Source: Aliidongia dinghuensis (GTDB taxonomy: Bacteria > Pseudomonadota > Alphaproteobacteria > ATCC43930 > CGMCC-115725). Taken from it: 64,000 bases of DNA. The stretch spans positions 147,653-211,652 of the forward strand of contig NZ_BMJQ01000015.1 of the NCBI RefSeq assembly GCF_014643535.1. Reading direction: 5' to 3'. The position numbers and the translations under genes are program-made. Below are positions 17,283-26,902 of this stretch, piece after piece (positions within the stretch are counted from its first letter, which is position 1; the number at the start of each line of letters is the position of its first letter). The notes under the pieces were generated by a model. That model saw nothing but the letters and a program-made list of their open reading frames with translations, was not told the DNA's origin and ran no database searches.

Positions 17283-17573
17283 TCTCGTCCCGACCCCGAA
17301 GCCAAATGTGCGCCCGCATTCCCCGGTTCCCCGACCGGCACCCAGATACCGGTGTGAAAGAGCCTTTCCGACACCGGATTGTCAAATACCGAACGGTTTC
17401 TTCCCCGGCCGTTATTCCCGCGCGAGCGAAAGTCCCGCTGTTTTCCTGTCGTCATGGCCGGGCTTGACCCGGCCATCCACGCCTATCGGCCAGCCGCCGT
17501 TCGGCGGAAAAACGTGGATCCCCGGGTCAAGCCCGGGGATGACGGATGAGTGGGTGATCTGCCGTCTTTCTCC
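17283..17573. other. Repeat-filled intergenic region
   Basis: No gene seen. Contains the paired palindromic repeat at 17451-17543 and a decayed GTTATTCCCGC-like fragment at about 17411. Confidence 0.5.
17451..17543. repeat. Paired GTCATGGCCGGG palindromic repeat
   Basis: Two 31-bp arms in inverted orientation (17451-17481 and 17513-17543) flank a 31-bp centre. Each arm is itself a hairpin (GGCCGGG-cttga-CCCGGCC and CCCCGGG-tcaag-CCCGGGG). The arrangement looks like a small inverted-repeat element of the kind scattered in alphaproteobacterial intergenic DNA. It lies beyond the galE stop and upstream of the GT2 fusion gene. Confidence 0.8.
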
Positions 17574-18551
17574 CTACTTCCCCCGCTGATGCCAGGCCCA
17601 GGCGGTGCGGATGATGCTGTCGATGTCGGACATCACCGGCTTCCAGCCGAGCAGCTGGTTGGCTTTCGCGGGATTGGCGACGAGCTCCGGCGGGTCGCCG
17701 GCCCGGCGGCCGACCTCGCGCCGCGGCACTTTGCACCCGGTCACGCGCTCGACCGCGTCGATCACCTCGCGCACGGAATTGCCGGTGCCGGTGCCGAGAT
17801 TGAGCTGGGTCGTCTCCCCGCCGTCGAACAGATAGGCGAGCGCCTTCACATGAGCGTCGGCCAGGTCCTGGACATGGATGTAGTCGCGGATGGCAGTGCC
17901 GTCCGGCGTCGGGTAGTCGGTGCCGTAGACGTCGATCGCAGCACGCCGGCCCGACGCGGCGTCGAGGATGAGCGGGATCAGATGGGTTTCCGGATCGTGC
18001 TCCTCGCCGATCTGGCCTTCTGGATCGGCGCCGCAGGCGTTGAAATAGCGCAGCGAGACCGAGCGGATGCCGTGAGCCGGCCCGTACCAATGGAGCGCCC
18101 GCTCGATCATGAGCTTGGTTTCGCCATAGGGGTTGATCGGCCGCTGCAGCGTCTCCTCGGTGATCGGCATCCGGTCGGGCATGCCATAGGTCGCACAAGT
18201 CGACGAGAACACGATCTGCTTGACGCCGGTCGCGCGCATGGCGTCGAGGATCGACAGCGACCCCATCACGTTGTTGTGAAAATAGATTTCCGGCTTGGTC
18301 ACGGATTCGCCGACATAGGCGAAGGCGGCGAAATGGACGATGGCCTCGATCGCCTCGTCCCGGATCACCTGCTCGAGCTTGGCAGTGTCGAGGATGTCGC
18401 CCTCGACGAACGGGCCCCATTGGACCGCGTGGCGATGGCCGTAGACCAGGTTGTCGTAGGTCACGGGGCGATAGCCGGCCCGCGCCAGGGCTTTGGCGGT
18501 GTGACTGCCGATATAGCCGGCGCCGCCGGTCACCAGGATGTTTTTCGCCAT
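17574..18551 (-). CDS. galE: UDP-glucose 4-epimerase
   Basis: 325-residue extended SDR that interconverts UDP-glucose and UDP-galactose. NAD-binding GGAGYIGSH lies at the N-terminus, the Ser/Thr of the catalytic site in FSSTCATYG, and YGETK provides Tyr and Lys. RYFNACGAD, RDYIHV and LNLGTGTGNSV are GalE hallmarks. ATG 18551 is chosen as the natural Rossmann start; an open frame continues upstream without homology. Same strand as the glycan operon but separated from it by a 290-bp repeat-bearing gap. Confidence 0.95.
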   Translation of the reverse strand: MAKNILVTGGAGYIGSHTAKALARAGYRPVTYDNLVYGHRHAVQWGPFVEGDILDTAKLEQVIRDEAIEAIVHFAAFAYVGESVTKPEIYFHNNVMGSLSILDAMRATGVKQIVFSSTCATYGMPDRMPITEETLQRPINPYGETKLMIERALHWYGPAHGIRSVSLRYFNACGADPEGQIGEEHDPETHLIPLILDAASGRRAAIDVYGTDYPTPDGTAIRDYIHVQDLADAHVKALAYLFDGGETTQLNLGTGTGNSVREVIDAVERVTGCKVPRREVGRRAGDPPELVANPAKANQLLGWKPVMSDIDSIIRTAWAWHQRGK

Positions 18552-18966
18552 CAGTCTCGTCGATCCTCTGGAAGGATTGCGTCCCGCGCCGCCGATCCGT
18601 CCCGACCGACAACGGGCCAACCGGCCGGTTTCTTCCCAACCGGGCCGAGCAGGGCCGAGAGGCTCTTTCTCACGATCGCCCGCCCCGTCGCCAGCCCTTT
18701 CGATGCCGTCTGAAAATGTCACGCTGCAGTGCGGAATTTTCCCGGAGGTGGCAGCGTTGTTGGCCGGTACCCCGCGCTCCTGCCCGGGCCCGACCAGCCC
18801 CGGTCGGGCCTCTGCCGGTTGTTTTTCCGGTGGAATGCTCAGCGGATTTTGCTTGGCGGGCGGGTGTGTGATGGGGCATGTCGGAGCGGGTGTCGGCGAT
18901 TGGCCTCCGGGGCGGTTGGCCCGGAGGCGGGTGGCCGGGTGCCCGGGTTAGCGCGAGGAGAATGAG
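18552..18966. other. Divergent promoter region between galE and ugd
   Basis: 415 bp without a convincing gene. It has a perfect 9-bp hairpin (18787-18795 with 18802-18810) and a second (GCCTCCGG...CCGGAGGC near 18903-18930) upstream of ugd, which could be leader structure. No recognised operator. Confidence 0.4.
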
Positions 18967-20304
18967 ATGCGGATTGCGGTCATCGGGACGGGGTATGTCG
19001 GTCTCGTCTCTGGGGCTTGCTTCTCGGAGTTCGGCACGTCGGTGGTGTGCGTCGACAAGGACGCCTCCAAGATCGAGCGGATCAATCGGGGCGAGATGCC
19101 GATCTACGAGCCGGGCCTGGACGATCTGGTGGCGCGCAACGTGAAGGAGGGGCGGCTCGAGTTCTCGACGGACTTGGCGGCGTCGGTCAAGGGCGTGGAC
19201 GCGGTGTTCATCGCGGTCGGCACGCCGTCCCGGCGCGGCGACGGCCATGCCGATCTCTCCTATGTGTTCGCGGCGGCCGAGGAGATCGCCAAGGCGCTCG
19301 ACGGCTATGCCGCGATCGTGACCAAGTCGACGGTGCCGGTCGGCACGGGCCGCAAGGTCGCCGAAGTGGTGATGAAGGCGCGGCCGGACCTGGAGCTGGG
19401 CCGCGACTTCGACGTGGTGTCGAACCCGGAGTTCCTGCGCGAAGGCTCGGCGATCGAGGATTTCATGCGGCCGGACCGCGTCGTGGTCGGCACGCTCGAC
19501 GGGGCGACCCGCGGGCGCGAGGTGATGCGGGCGCTCTACCGGCCGCTGGCCTTGATCGAGAAGCCGGTGCTCTTTACGGCACTCGAGACGGCCGAGGTCA
19601 TCAAGTACGCCGCCAACTGCTTCCTTGCGACCAAGATCACCTTCATCAACGAGATGGCCAACCTGTGCGAGCAGGTCGGCGCCGACGTGCAGGACGTCGC
19701 CAAGGGCATCGGCCTCGACAACCGCATCGGCAACAAGTTCCTGCATGCCGGCCCCGGCTACGGCGGCTCGTGCTTCCCGAAGGACTGCCTGGCACTGGTC
19801 AAGACCGCGCGCGATGCCGGTGCCCCGATCCGCATCGTCGAGAGCGTCATCGAGGTGAACGAGGGCCGCAAGGTCGACATGGCCCGGCGCATCGTCGATG
19901 CGCTCGGCGGCGACGCCAAGGGCAAGCGGGTCGGCCTGTTGGGCCTGACGTTCAAGCCCAATACCGACGACATGCGCGACAGCCCGAGCCTCGCCATCGT
20001 GCCGGCGCTCCTGGAAGCCGGCGCCAGCATCCGCGCCTACGACCCGGAGGGCATGCACGAAGCACAGAAGCTCCTCTCCGGCATCGAATACGCCGCGGAC
20101 GCCTACGACGCCTTGAAGGACGCCGACGTGCTCGTGTTCTGCACCGAGTGGAACCAGTTCCGCTCGCTCGACTGGACCCGCGTCCGCCAGGCCATGCCCG
20201 GCCGCATCATCGTCGACCTGCGCAACATCTATGACCCCACCCGCGTCGCTCGCGAAGGCTTCACCTATCATTCCATCGGGCGGAAGGCCGCAATCCCGGC
20301 ATAA
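18967..20304 (+). CDS. ugd: UDP-glucose 6-dehydrogenase
   Basis: 445-residue NAD-dependent enzyme oxidising UDP-glucose to UDP-glucuronate in the cytoplasm. N-terminal Rossmann motif GTGYVGLVSG, the STVPVGTG and NPEFLREG blocks, and the catalytic cysteine in GYGGSCFPKD (near residue 264) are all present, as is the C-terminal GLTFKPNTDDMRDSPS domain. Strong ribosome-binding site GAGGAG. The UDP-xylose synthase gene follows after 44 bp, so the pair would convert UDP-glucose to UDP-xylose. Confidence 0.97.
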   Translation: MRIAVIGTGYVGLVSGACFSEFGTSVVCVDKDASKIERINRGEMPIYEPGLDDLVARNVKEGRLEFSTDLAASVKGVDAVFIAVGTPSRRGDGHADLSYVFAAAEEIAKALDGYAAIVTKSTVPVGTGRKVAEVVMKARPDLELGRDFDVVSNPEFLREGSAIEDFMRPDRVVVGTLDGATRGREVMRALYRPLALIEKPVLFTALETAEVIKYAANCFLATKITFINEMANLCEQVGADVQDVAKGIGLDNRIGNKFLHAGPGYGGSCFPKDCLALVKTARDAGAPIRIVESVIEVNEGRKVDMARRIVDALGGDAKGKRVGLLGLTFKPNTDDMRDSPSLAIVPALLEAGASIRAYDPEGMHEAQKLLSGIEYAADAYDALKDADVLVFCTEWNQFRSLDWTRVRQAMPGRIIVDLRNIYDPTRVAREGFTYHSIGRKAAIPA

Positions 20305-20348
20305 GAGGTCTGGCCCAACCGGACCCGAGAAATCGAGAGCTGTACATC

Positions 20349-21317
<969 letters not shown>

Positions 21318-21320
<3 letters not shown>

Positions 21321-21399
21321 ACGGATCGGGTTGAGTGGAGTCGCGTGGCGATCCACTCAACCTGTGAATCCATCTCTAAATCAAATAACGAGCGCGACG
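21318..21399. repeat. Dispersed hairpin element, copy 2
   Basis: Starts at the uxs stop codon (TAGACGGATCGGG) and ends CGAGCGCGACG. Stem GGTTGAGTGGA (from 21329) pairs with TCCACTCAACC (to 21362). The flanks and the TGAATCCATCTCT...CAAAT tail match copy 1 at 10481-10566, while stem bases differ but remain paired. Confidence 0.7.
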
Positions 21400-21613
21400 T
21401 CGGCCAGTCGCCTCTCCGCCGTTGATGTCGTCGTCCTCGGCGACGCGATCGCATTCGGCTATTCCCGCGACCCCCGCTAGCACCACACTCCCGTGCCGGT
21501 GCTCGGCATGCGGGATCCCGGACGCAACAATTTTTCGACGTTGCCGGAATATCCCGACCATCGAGCGAATCTCCATCAGGGGCTCTCTGCATCGAAGCCA
21601 GAGGAGATGGATC
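21321..21613. other. Intergenic region after uxs
   Basis: Holds the rest of hairpin element copy 2 and then about 210 bp upstream of the secreted propeller gene in which I see no gene or clear operator. Confidence 0.4.
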
Positions 21614-22843
21614 ATGTCTCGCGCAAAGACTGGCCGCGCCAACCTGAATACGGCATCTGTCGGAATGGTTTACCCAACCCTGCCCGCCTCCTCGGCAGGG
21701 AGCTATGCGAGGCACAGGGCAAGAATCGTCCCGCTTCTGCGCGGCACCGCGCTTGTAGCGGCGCTCGCCTTCGTCCCGCTGCATATGGCGGCGGCGGACG
21801 CCTTCCTGCCGCAGATCGTGATCTCTTCGACGGTGCCGGCGAATGGCGACGAAAATCCCTATGGCGTCGCGGTCGTGCCTTCCGGTTTTCCGTCGGGAGC
21901 CGCGATTAAGCCCGGCGACATCCTGGTGTCGAACTTCAACAACGCGAACAATCCGCAAAATACCGGCAATTTGCAGGGCACCGGTTCGACCATCATCAAG
22001 CTGACGGCGAACGGCAAGATCGCACCGAACGGCTCGGCATCGGTCTTCTTCCAAGGCGGTGCCGGTTTGGGACTGACGACGGCCCTGGGCGTCTTGCGAA
22101 AGGGCTTCGTCATCGTCGGAAACGTGCCGACATCCGACGGCACCGTCGGGACCATCAAGCCCGGCTCCCTGCTCGTCATCGACCGCAACGGCAAACTGTT
22201 CGCGCAAATCCCGGCCACTCCGGCGACGACCCTGAACGGCCCCTGGGATCTGACGATCTTCGACGAGGGCAGCATCGCGCTGCTTTTCGTCTCCAATGTC
22301 CTGGACGGCACCGTCTCGCGCCTCGATCTCATCATCGGGAACAACAGCTTCCAGGTGACCAGCGCCACCCGGATCGCCTCCGGCTATACGCATGTGCCGA
22401 ACGCCTCAGCCCTCGTCCTCGGCCCGACCGGGCTCGTATTCGATGCAGAGAATGACGCTCTCTTTGTCGCCTCGACCGGCGACAACGCGATCTACAAGAT
22501 CGACAACGCCGGCGCGAGGACGCAACCCGTGACGCGCGGCGCGCTCGTCACCCAGGACCCGCATCTTCGCGGTCCGCTGGCACTCGCCCGGGCGCCCAAC
22601 GGCGATTTGCTGGCGGCGAACGGCGACGCGGTGAATGCGGATCCGACGCATCCGAGCGAGATCGTCGAGTTTACCCCGTCCGGCCAGTTCGTGACCGAGT
22701 TCAACGTCGATGCCGCGCAAGGTGGCGCTTTCGGCATCGCCGTCGGGCGGACGCCGGCAGGCGCTGCCAGCCTGGTCGCCGTGGACGACGTCACGAACAC
22801 CGTGCAGGTCTACCCGCTCTCGCCAGAAAACGCGAACCCGTGA
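21614..22843 (+). CDS. Secreted beta-propeller protein (NHL/SMP-30-like)
   Basis: 409 residues, no assigned function. A long N-terminal leader of about 62 residues ends in a hydrophobic stretch and AAADA, a probable signal peptidase site. The body has repeated blades with NPYGVAV, GPWDLTI, GPTGLVFD, APNGDLLAANG and GAFGIAV, each about 45-50 residues apart, as in NHL or lactonase-type propellers. Start ATG 21614 follows GAGGAG. It stands alone between repeats and an MFS gene. Codon choice is somewhat less GC-biased than its neighbours. Confidence 0.7.
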   Translation: MSRAKTGRANLNTASVGMVYPTLPASSAGSYARHRARIVPLLRGTALVAALAFVPLHMAAADAFLPQIVISSTVPANGDENPYGVAVVPSGFPSGAAIKPGDILVSNFNNANNPQNTGNLQGTGSTIIKLTANGKIAPNGSASVFFQGGAGLGLTTALGVLRKGFVIVGNVPTSDGTVGTIKPGSLLVIDRNGKLFAQIPATPATTLNGPWDLTIFDEGSIALLFVSNVLDGTVSRLDLIIGNNSFQVTSATRIASGYTHVPNASALVLGPTGLVFDAENDALFVASTGDNAIYKIDNAGARTQPVTRGALVTQDPHLRGPLALARAPNGDLLAANGDAVNADPTHPSEIVEFTPSGQFVTEFNVDAAQGGAFGIAVGRTPAGAASLVAVDDVTNTVQVYPLSPENANP

Positions 22844-23046
22844 GTCTCGGCTGAAAGCCGGCGGAGATCGATGCCGCTCGCCGGAAGGCGGCGACCGAAT
22901 AGACCCGATGCCGCAGCCCCTCTCCTCTCCGCTTCCCGGAGAGAAAGCGGCAGCGGTAGCGCCGCCCTTGCGCCGCTCAGCCTGCCTGGCCTAGCCTGCC
23001 GGTCCCCGCCCGGACCCGCGGCACGCAATTTTCAGGCAAAACGAGC

Positions 23047-24351
23047 ATGGCACAAGCGGCAGCGCCCGCCTCCCCCCGCGCCCGCAGCGCAACCCGGCTT
23101 TCCGCCGTCGATGTCGTCGCCGTCATTCTCGGCAACGCGCTCGAATTCTACGATTTCACGGTCTATGGCGCCTTCGCCGTCATGATCGGCAAGGCGTTCT
23201 TCCCGGCCGACGTGCCGGGCGGCAGCCTGCTGCTGTCGGTCGCGACGTTCGGCGTCGGCTTCGTCACGCGGCCCTTGGGCGGCATCATCATCGGCGCCTA
23301 CGCCGACCGGCGCGGCCGCAAGGCGGCGATGACGCTCACGATCTGGCTGATGGCGCTCGGCAGCGGCATGGTCGCGATCCTGCCGGGCTATGCCACGATC
23401 GGCTGGGCCGCCCCGGCGCTCCTGGTCGTGGCCCGGCTCATCCAGGGTTTCTCGGCCGGCGGCGAGATGGGGCCGGCAACAACGTATCTGGTCGAGGCCG
23501 CACCAAGCCGGCGGCGCGCCTTCTATGGCGCCTGGCAATTGGCGAGCCAGAACGCCGGCGCGCTGCTCTCCGGCCTGTTCGGCTTCCTTCTGGCCGAGGC
23601 ATTGCCCAAAGGGGCGCTCGAGGATTGGGCCTGGCGCGTGCCGTTCCTGATCGGCATCCTCATCGCGCCCGTCGGCCTGCGCATCCGCAACCGGCTCGAC
23701 GAGACGCTCGACACCAAGACCGCGCATGCCAGCACCGGCGCGGTCCTGTCCGACCTGTTCCGCCACCACGTCCGGCCCCTGGCGCTGGGTTTCCTGCTCA
23801 TTCCGGGCGGCACGGTCGCGCAATATTTCCTGGGCGGCTACACCGCGACCTATGCCATCACAACGCTGCATATGCCGACGAGCGTCGCCATGCTGGGCGG
23901 GCTCACCGTCGGCGTGAGCGGCGCCGTCTTCTCGATCGTGGGCGGCATGCTGGGCGACCGGTTCGGCGCCAAGGCGGTGGCGCTGTGGCCGCGCGTGCTC
24001 CTGACCCTACTGATATATCCGGCCGTCCTCCTGGTGGTGCGCGCGCCCAGCGCCGGCATGCTGCTCGGCGTCATGGCGCTGCTGATGGCGCTACAGGCGA
24101 TGTCGGGCGCCATGGGCATCGTGCTCATCCCGCGCTCGCTGCCGGCGGCGGTGCGCACCGCCGGCCTGTCGATCGCCTATGCGCTGGCCGTGACACTGTT
24201 TGGCGGCACGGCGCAGGTCGTGTTCACCTGGGCGATCCAAAGCACGGGCGACCCGCTGTCGCCGCTCTGGTGGGTGATTGCCATCAACATCGTGACGATC
24301 CTCGCCACGCTCGCGCTCCGCCCGCTCCCCGATGAAGCCGGAGCACGCTGA
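23047..24351 (+). CDS. MFS transporter, metabolite:proton symporter (MHS) family
   Basis: 434-residue inner-membrane transporter with about 12 helices. The GNALEFYDFTVYG opening, RPLGGIIIGAYADRRGRKAAM after helix 2-3 and RLIQGFSAGGEMGPATTYLVE are signatures of the MHS group (KgtP, ShiA, ProP). These import carboxylates or compatible solutes with protons. The substrate is not predictable. It converges on the YecD-like gene with only 9 bp between stops. Confidence 0.9.
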   Translation: MAQAAAPASPRARSATRLSAVDVVAVILGNALEFYDFTVYGAFAVMIGKAFFPADVPGGSLLLSVATFGVGFVTRPLGGIIIGAYADRRGRKAAMTLTIWLMALGSGMVAILPGYATIGWAAPALLVVARLIQGFSAGGEMGPATTYLVEAAPSRRRAFYGAWQLASQNAGALLSGLFGFLLAEALPKGALEDWAWRVPFLIGILIAPVGLRIRNRLDETLDTKTAHASTGAVLSDLFRHHVRPLALGFLLIPGGTVAQYFLGGYTATYAITTLHMPTSVAMLGGLTVGVSGAVFSIVGGMLGDRFGAKAVALWPRVLLTLLIYPAVLLVVRAPSAGMLLGVMALLMALQAMSGAMGIVLIPRSLPAAVRTAGLSIAYALAVTLFGGTAQVVFTWAIQSTGDPLSPLWWVIAINIVTILATLALRPLPDEAGAR

Positions 24352-24360
24352 CCGCCAGCC

Positions 24361-24942
24361 TTAGGCTGGCTCGAGCGCGGCGAGGATCTCCGCCGTCTGA
24401 CGCACGCGGCCGAGGCGCGGCAGGATGTTCTCGACGGAGAAGCGATGATGCTCGACGCTCTGGGCACTCATCGCATCCTCGGCGAGCACGAGCGCGTAGC
24501 CGAGTTCCCATGCCTGGCGCGCCGTCGATTCGACGCCGATGTTGGTCGAGATGCCACCCAGCACGATGGTCGTGACCCCGCGGCGGCGCAGTTGGAGATC
24601 GAGCTCCGTGCCGTAGAAGGCGCCCCATTGCCGCTTGGTGACGTGGATGTCGCTCCCGGCCGGCGCCAGTTCGTCCGGCAGGTCCCACCAATGGGCCGGC
24701 AGGCCATCGGCCGACAACTGCGGTGGCTGGTCGACCGGCTGCTTCAGCGCATCGCCGAAATCCGCCGACCAGCCGACCCGCACCAACACGACCGGGGCGC
24801 TGAGTGCACGGAAGCGGGCGGCGAGCGGCGCTGCCGCCGCGAGCACATCATTGCCGGAACGCCATCCGCGAGCGAACGGCAGGACGCCCCTCTGCAGGTC
24901 GATCAGCACGAGCGCGGTCGTCAGCGGATTGAGCTTGTCCAT
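24361..24942 (-). CDS. Isochorismatase-fold hydrolase, YecD-like
   Basis: 193-residue cysteine-hydrolase-superfamily protein closely resembling E. coli YecD across its length (VLIDLQRGVLPFA, VRVGWSAD, KRQWGAFYGTEL, GGISTNIGVESTARQAWELG). Catalytic Asp15 and Lys103 are present, but the position of the nucleophilic cysteine is Gly136, as in vinyl-ether isochorismatases and YecD, so nicotinamidase-type amidase chemistry is unlikely. The reaction is unknown. ATG 24942 is the family start. Divergent from a TetR gene whose tandem operator lies between them, which implies inducible control. Confidence 0.88.
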   Translation of the reverse strand: MDKLNPLTTALVLIDLQRGVLPFARGWRSGNDVLAAAAPLAARFRALSAPVVLVRVGWSADFGDALKQPVDQPPQLSADGLPAHWWDLPDELAPAGSDIHVTKRQWGAFYGTELDLQLRRRGVTTIVLGGISTNIGVESTARQAWELGYALVLAEDAMSAQSVEHHRFSVENILPRLGRVRQTAEILAALEPA

Positions 24943-24960
24943 GGTATCGTCATCCTTCCG

Positions 24961-25008
24961 GAAATATGAGACAGTCCTCACATAGAGAAATATGAGCACA
25001 TCCTCACA
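24961..25008. promoter_or_regulatory. Tandem TetR-type operator between yecD-like and tetR genes
   Basis: A 22-bp unit (GAAATATGAG, six variable bases, CTCACA) is repeated directly at 24961-24982 and 24987-25008, centres 26 bp apart. Each contains the inverted core TGAG-N6-CTCA. The second copy covers the annotated tetR start codon. Confidence 0.7.
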
Positions 25009-25636
25009 AAACGCAAGCCCGACAATGCGCGAGCCGCAGCGCGAGCGCGGGCGCGCCCGTGTTGCAGCCTTGCTGGCGGCAGCCGGCACCGTCTTCGCCG
25101 ACAAGGGTTTCGATGCGGCAACCATGACCGAGATCGCGCGGCGCGCCGGCGCCTCGATCGGTTCGCTCTACCAATTCTTCCCGACCAAGGAGCTGCTGGC
25201 CGAGGCACTGATCGGCCATTACGCCGACGCGCTTCATGCCCGCCTCGCAGCGCTCGAGGCGATGGCGGCCGCGCTCGATACGGACACGCTCGCCCGCCGG
25301 CTGCTGCCGCTGCTGGTCGAGTTTCGCGTCGACCATCCGGCCTTTGCCACCCTGGCCGAGGCGCCCGGTGCGCAGGCGGTACGCGGCGGCGCGATCCGCG
25401 CCCGGCTGCGCCGCCAGATCCAGGCGATCCTGCGCCGCCAGGCACCCGACCTGCCCGAAGAGCGGGCGGAGCCGCTCGCCGTCGCGGTGCTGCAGATCAT
25501 GAAGGCCGCGGTGGCGCTCAACACCGAACCCGGCCTCGCCGTGCGCGACGCGGCCCTCGGCGAACTCACCCTCATGCTGCGTCGCCATCTCGCAATGCAG
25601 CTCGGCGCCCAGCGCAAGGACTCGACGGCGTTGTAG
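24992..25636 (+). CDS. TetR-family transcriptional regulator
   Basis: 214-residue repressor. The N-terminal helix-turn-helix lies at about residues 20-65 (ATMTEIARRAGASIGSLYQFFPTKELLAEAL); the C-terminal ligand domain is helical and unassigned. ATG 24992 lies inside the second operator repeat; an in-frame ATG at 25025 would leave both operators upstream and remove only a non-conserved tail, so the later start is quite possible. Divergent partner is the YecD-like hydrolase, its likely target. Confidence 0.88.
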   Translation: MSTSSQNASPTMREPQRERGRARVAALLAAAGTVFADKGFDAATMTEIARRAGASIGSLYQFFPTKELLAEALIGHYADALHARLAALEAMAAALDTDTLARRLLPLLVEFRVDHPAFATLAEAPGAQAVRGGAIRARLRRQIQAILRRQAPDLPEERAEPLAVAVLQIMKAAVALNTEPGLAVRDAALGELTLMLRRHLAMQLGAQRKDSTAL

Positions 25637-25736
25637 GGTATTTTCATAAAATATTATTTTTCAAAGACTTGATCGCCGCCGGCCGGGTGAATACCTGGAG
25701 GCCCGACAAGCCAGAACTTTCATCTCCGAGGGCCCG

Positions 25737-26282
25737 TTGAGTCCGATCCCGCTGTTCTGGGCGATCGGGTTCGGCATCCTGTTGCTGATCCTGACGCCGC
25801 GCCTTCATCGCGTGCTGATCGAGGCCTTTTCGCGCCAGATCGGCATCGCCGAATCCAACCGGGATTCGAGCGACGCCATGACGGCGCTCAACGAAGCGCG
25901 GGCCCAGCTGGCGGCCGCCGAGACGGCATCGCGCGACCTCATGCGTGAGCACAGGCACCTGCGCGACAAGATCGCCGAATGCAAACGCGACATCGCCGCC
26001 CCGCGCCGCGAGCGGATCGACCTGGTGTTCGAATTGGGCACGCCGCGGCTCGAGGATGGCTGTTGCCTGTTCGCGGCCAACAGCCTGCCGATCCAGCCCC
26101 AATCGTCGGCTGGCAACAACCGCTTGCCCGACGGCGCGGTCTGGCGCCAGCCGCGGCTCGTCAGGGTCTGGGGCAAGAACGCCAGCCTGTGCCAGTCGAT
26201 CGCCGAGCAGCGCTTCGGCTCCAAGCGCGATTTCGTGCTGGTCCATATCGAAGAGCGGCAACGCACCGAGCTCGGCCTATGA
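25737..26282 (+). CDS. Membrane-anchored coiled-coil protein, unknown function (first of a pair)
   Basis: 181 residues, not recognised. A transmembrane helix at residues 4-20 is followed by a heptad-rich, charged coiled coil (about 45-95, with LNEARAQLAAAE and REHRHLRDKIAECKRDI) and a C-terminal globular part (about 95-181). A TTG start at 25737 is needed to include the membrane helix; the next ATG would remove it. It lies just after a short AT-rich stretch (25637-25675). The next gene has the same architecture and starts 13 bp later. Confidence 0.62.
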   Translation: MSPIPLFWAIGFGILLLILTPRLHRVLIEAFSRQIGIAESNRDSSDAMTALNEARAQLAAAETASRDLMREHRHLRDKIAECKRDIAAPRRERIDLVFELGTPRLEDGCCLFAANSLPIQPQSSAGNNRLPDGAVWRQPRLVRVWGKNASLCQSIAEQRFGSKRDFVLVHIEERQRTELGL

Positions 26283-26295
26283 GGCTGGATTCGTG

Positions 26296-26889
26296 ATGGA
26301 CGATTCGACCTCCTCGTCGGCCTGGTCGGTGCTGCAGTCGTCCGGCACGCTGACCGGCGTGGCGCTGCTCGGCCTCATCGTCATTGCCATCGTGTTCGCA
26401 GCCCAGCTCGAGGCGCTCGTCAGCGCCTGCCGTAACCTCCTCGCTTATCGCCAGCAGTTGCAGCAGGCCCGGCGCAAGGTCGAACAGGAGACCGAGGCGG
26501 CGCTCGGCCAGGCCAAGAGCCTGCAGGACGAGCTGCCGCAGCTCCAGGCCTCGGTCGAGGCGCTGGCCCAGGAATATGAGAGGCTTGCAGGCGACGCGAG
26601 CCAGGCGCGCAAGCTGCACATTCGCGAAGTGGTGATGTCCGACATCTTCGTGACCCAGGGCGATCGGCCGTTCATCGCCACCGTCTGTCGGCCGAAACCG
26701 GACCCGGACGAACCGCTCGCCGAGCAATGGAAGGCAGGTCGCGACCATGTGCTCTACAGCAGCGACACCAAGACGGCCGCCCGCCGGTTCGCCCAGCGCT
26801 ATCCGACCGAGCGCGGCTTCGCCGTAGGCCCGGTCAGCCCGTTCACCATCCCCAGGCCGTTGCCGCCGGAGCCGGAGAGCGACGCCTAG
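26296..26889 (+). CDS. Membrane-anchored coiled-coil protein, unknown function (second of a pair)
   Basis: 197 residues, not recognised. A transmembrane helix (about 15-36), then a long coiled coil (about 45-105, QQLQQARRKVEQETEAALGQ..., LQDELPQLQASVEALAQEYERL), then a C-terminal domain of about 90 residues beginning IREVVMSDIFVTQGDRPFIATV. ATG 26296 follows GAGG. Similar length and layout to the preceding gene suggest ancient duplication or a heteromeric membrane complex. No catalytic motif is seen. Confidence 0.65.
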   Translation: MDDSTSSSAWSVLQSSGTLTGVALLGLIVIAIVFAAQLEALVSACRNLLAYRQQLQQARRKVEQETEAALGQAKSLQDELPQLQASVEALAQEYERLAGDASQARKLHIREVVMSDIFVTQGDRPFIATVCRPKPDPDEPLAEQWKAGRDHVLYSSDTKTAARRFAQRYPTERGFAVGPVSPFTIPRPLPPEPESDA

Positions 26890-26902
26890 ATGCGGAGCCT
26901 CG

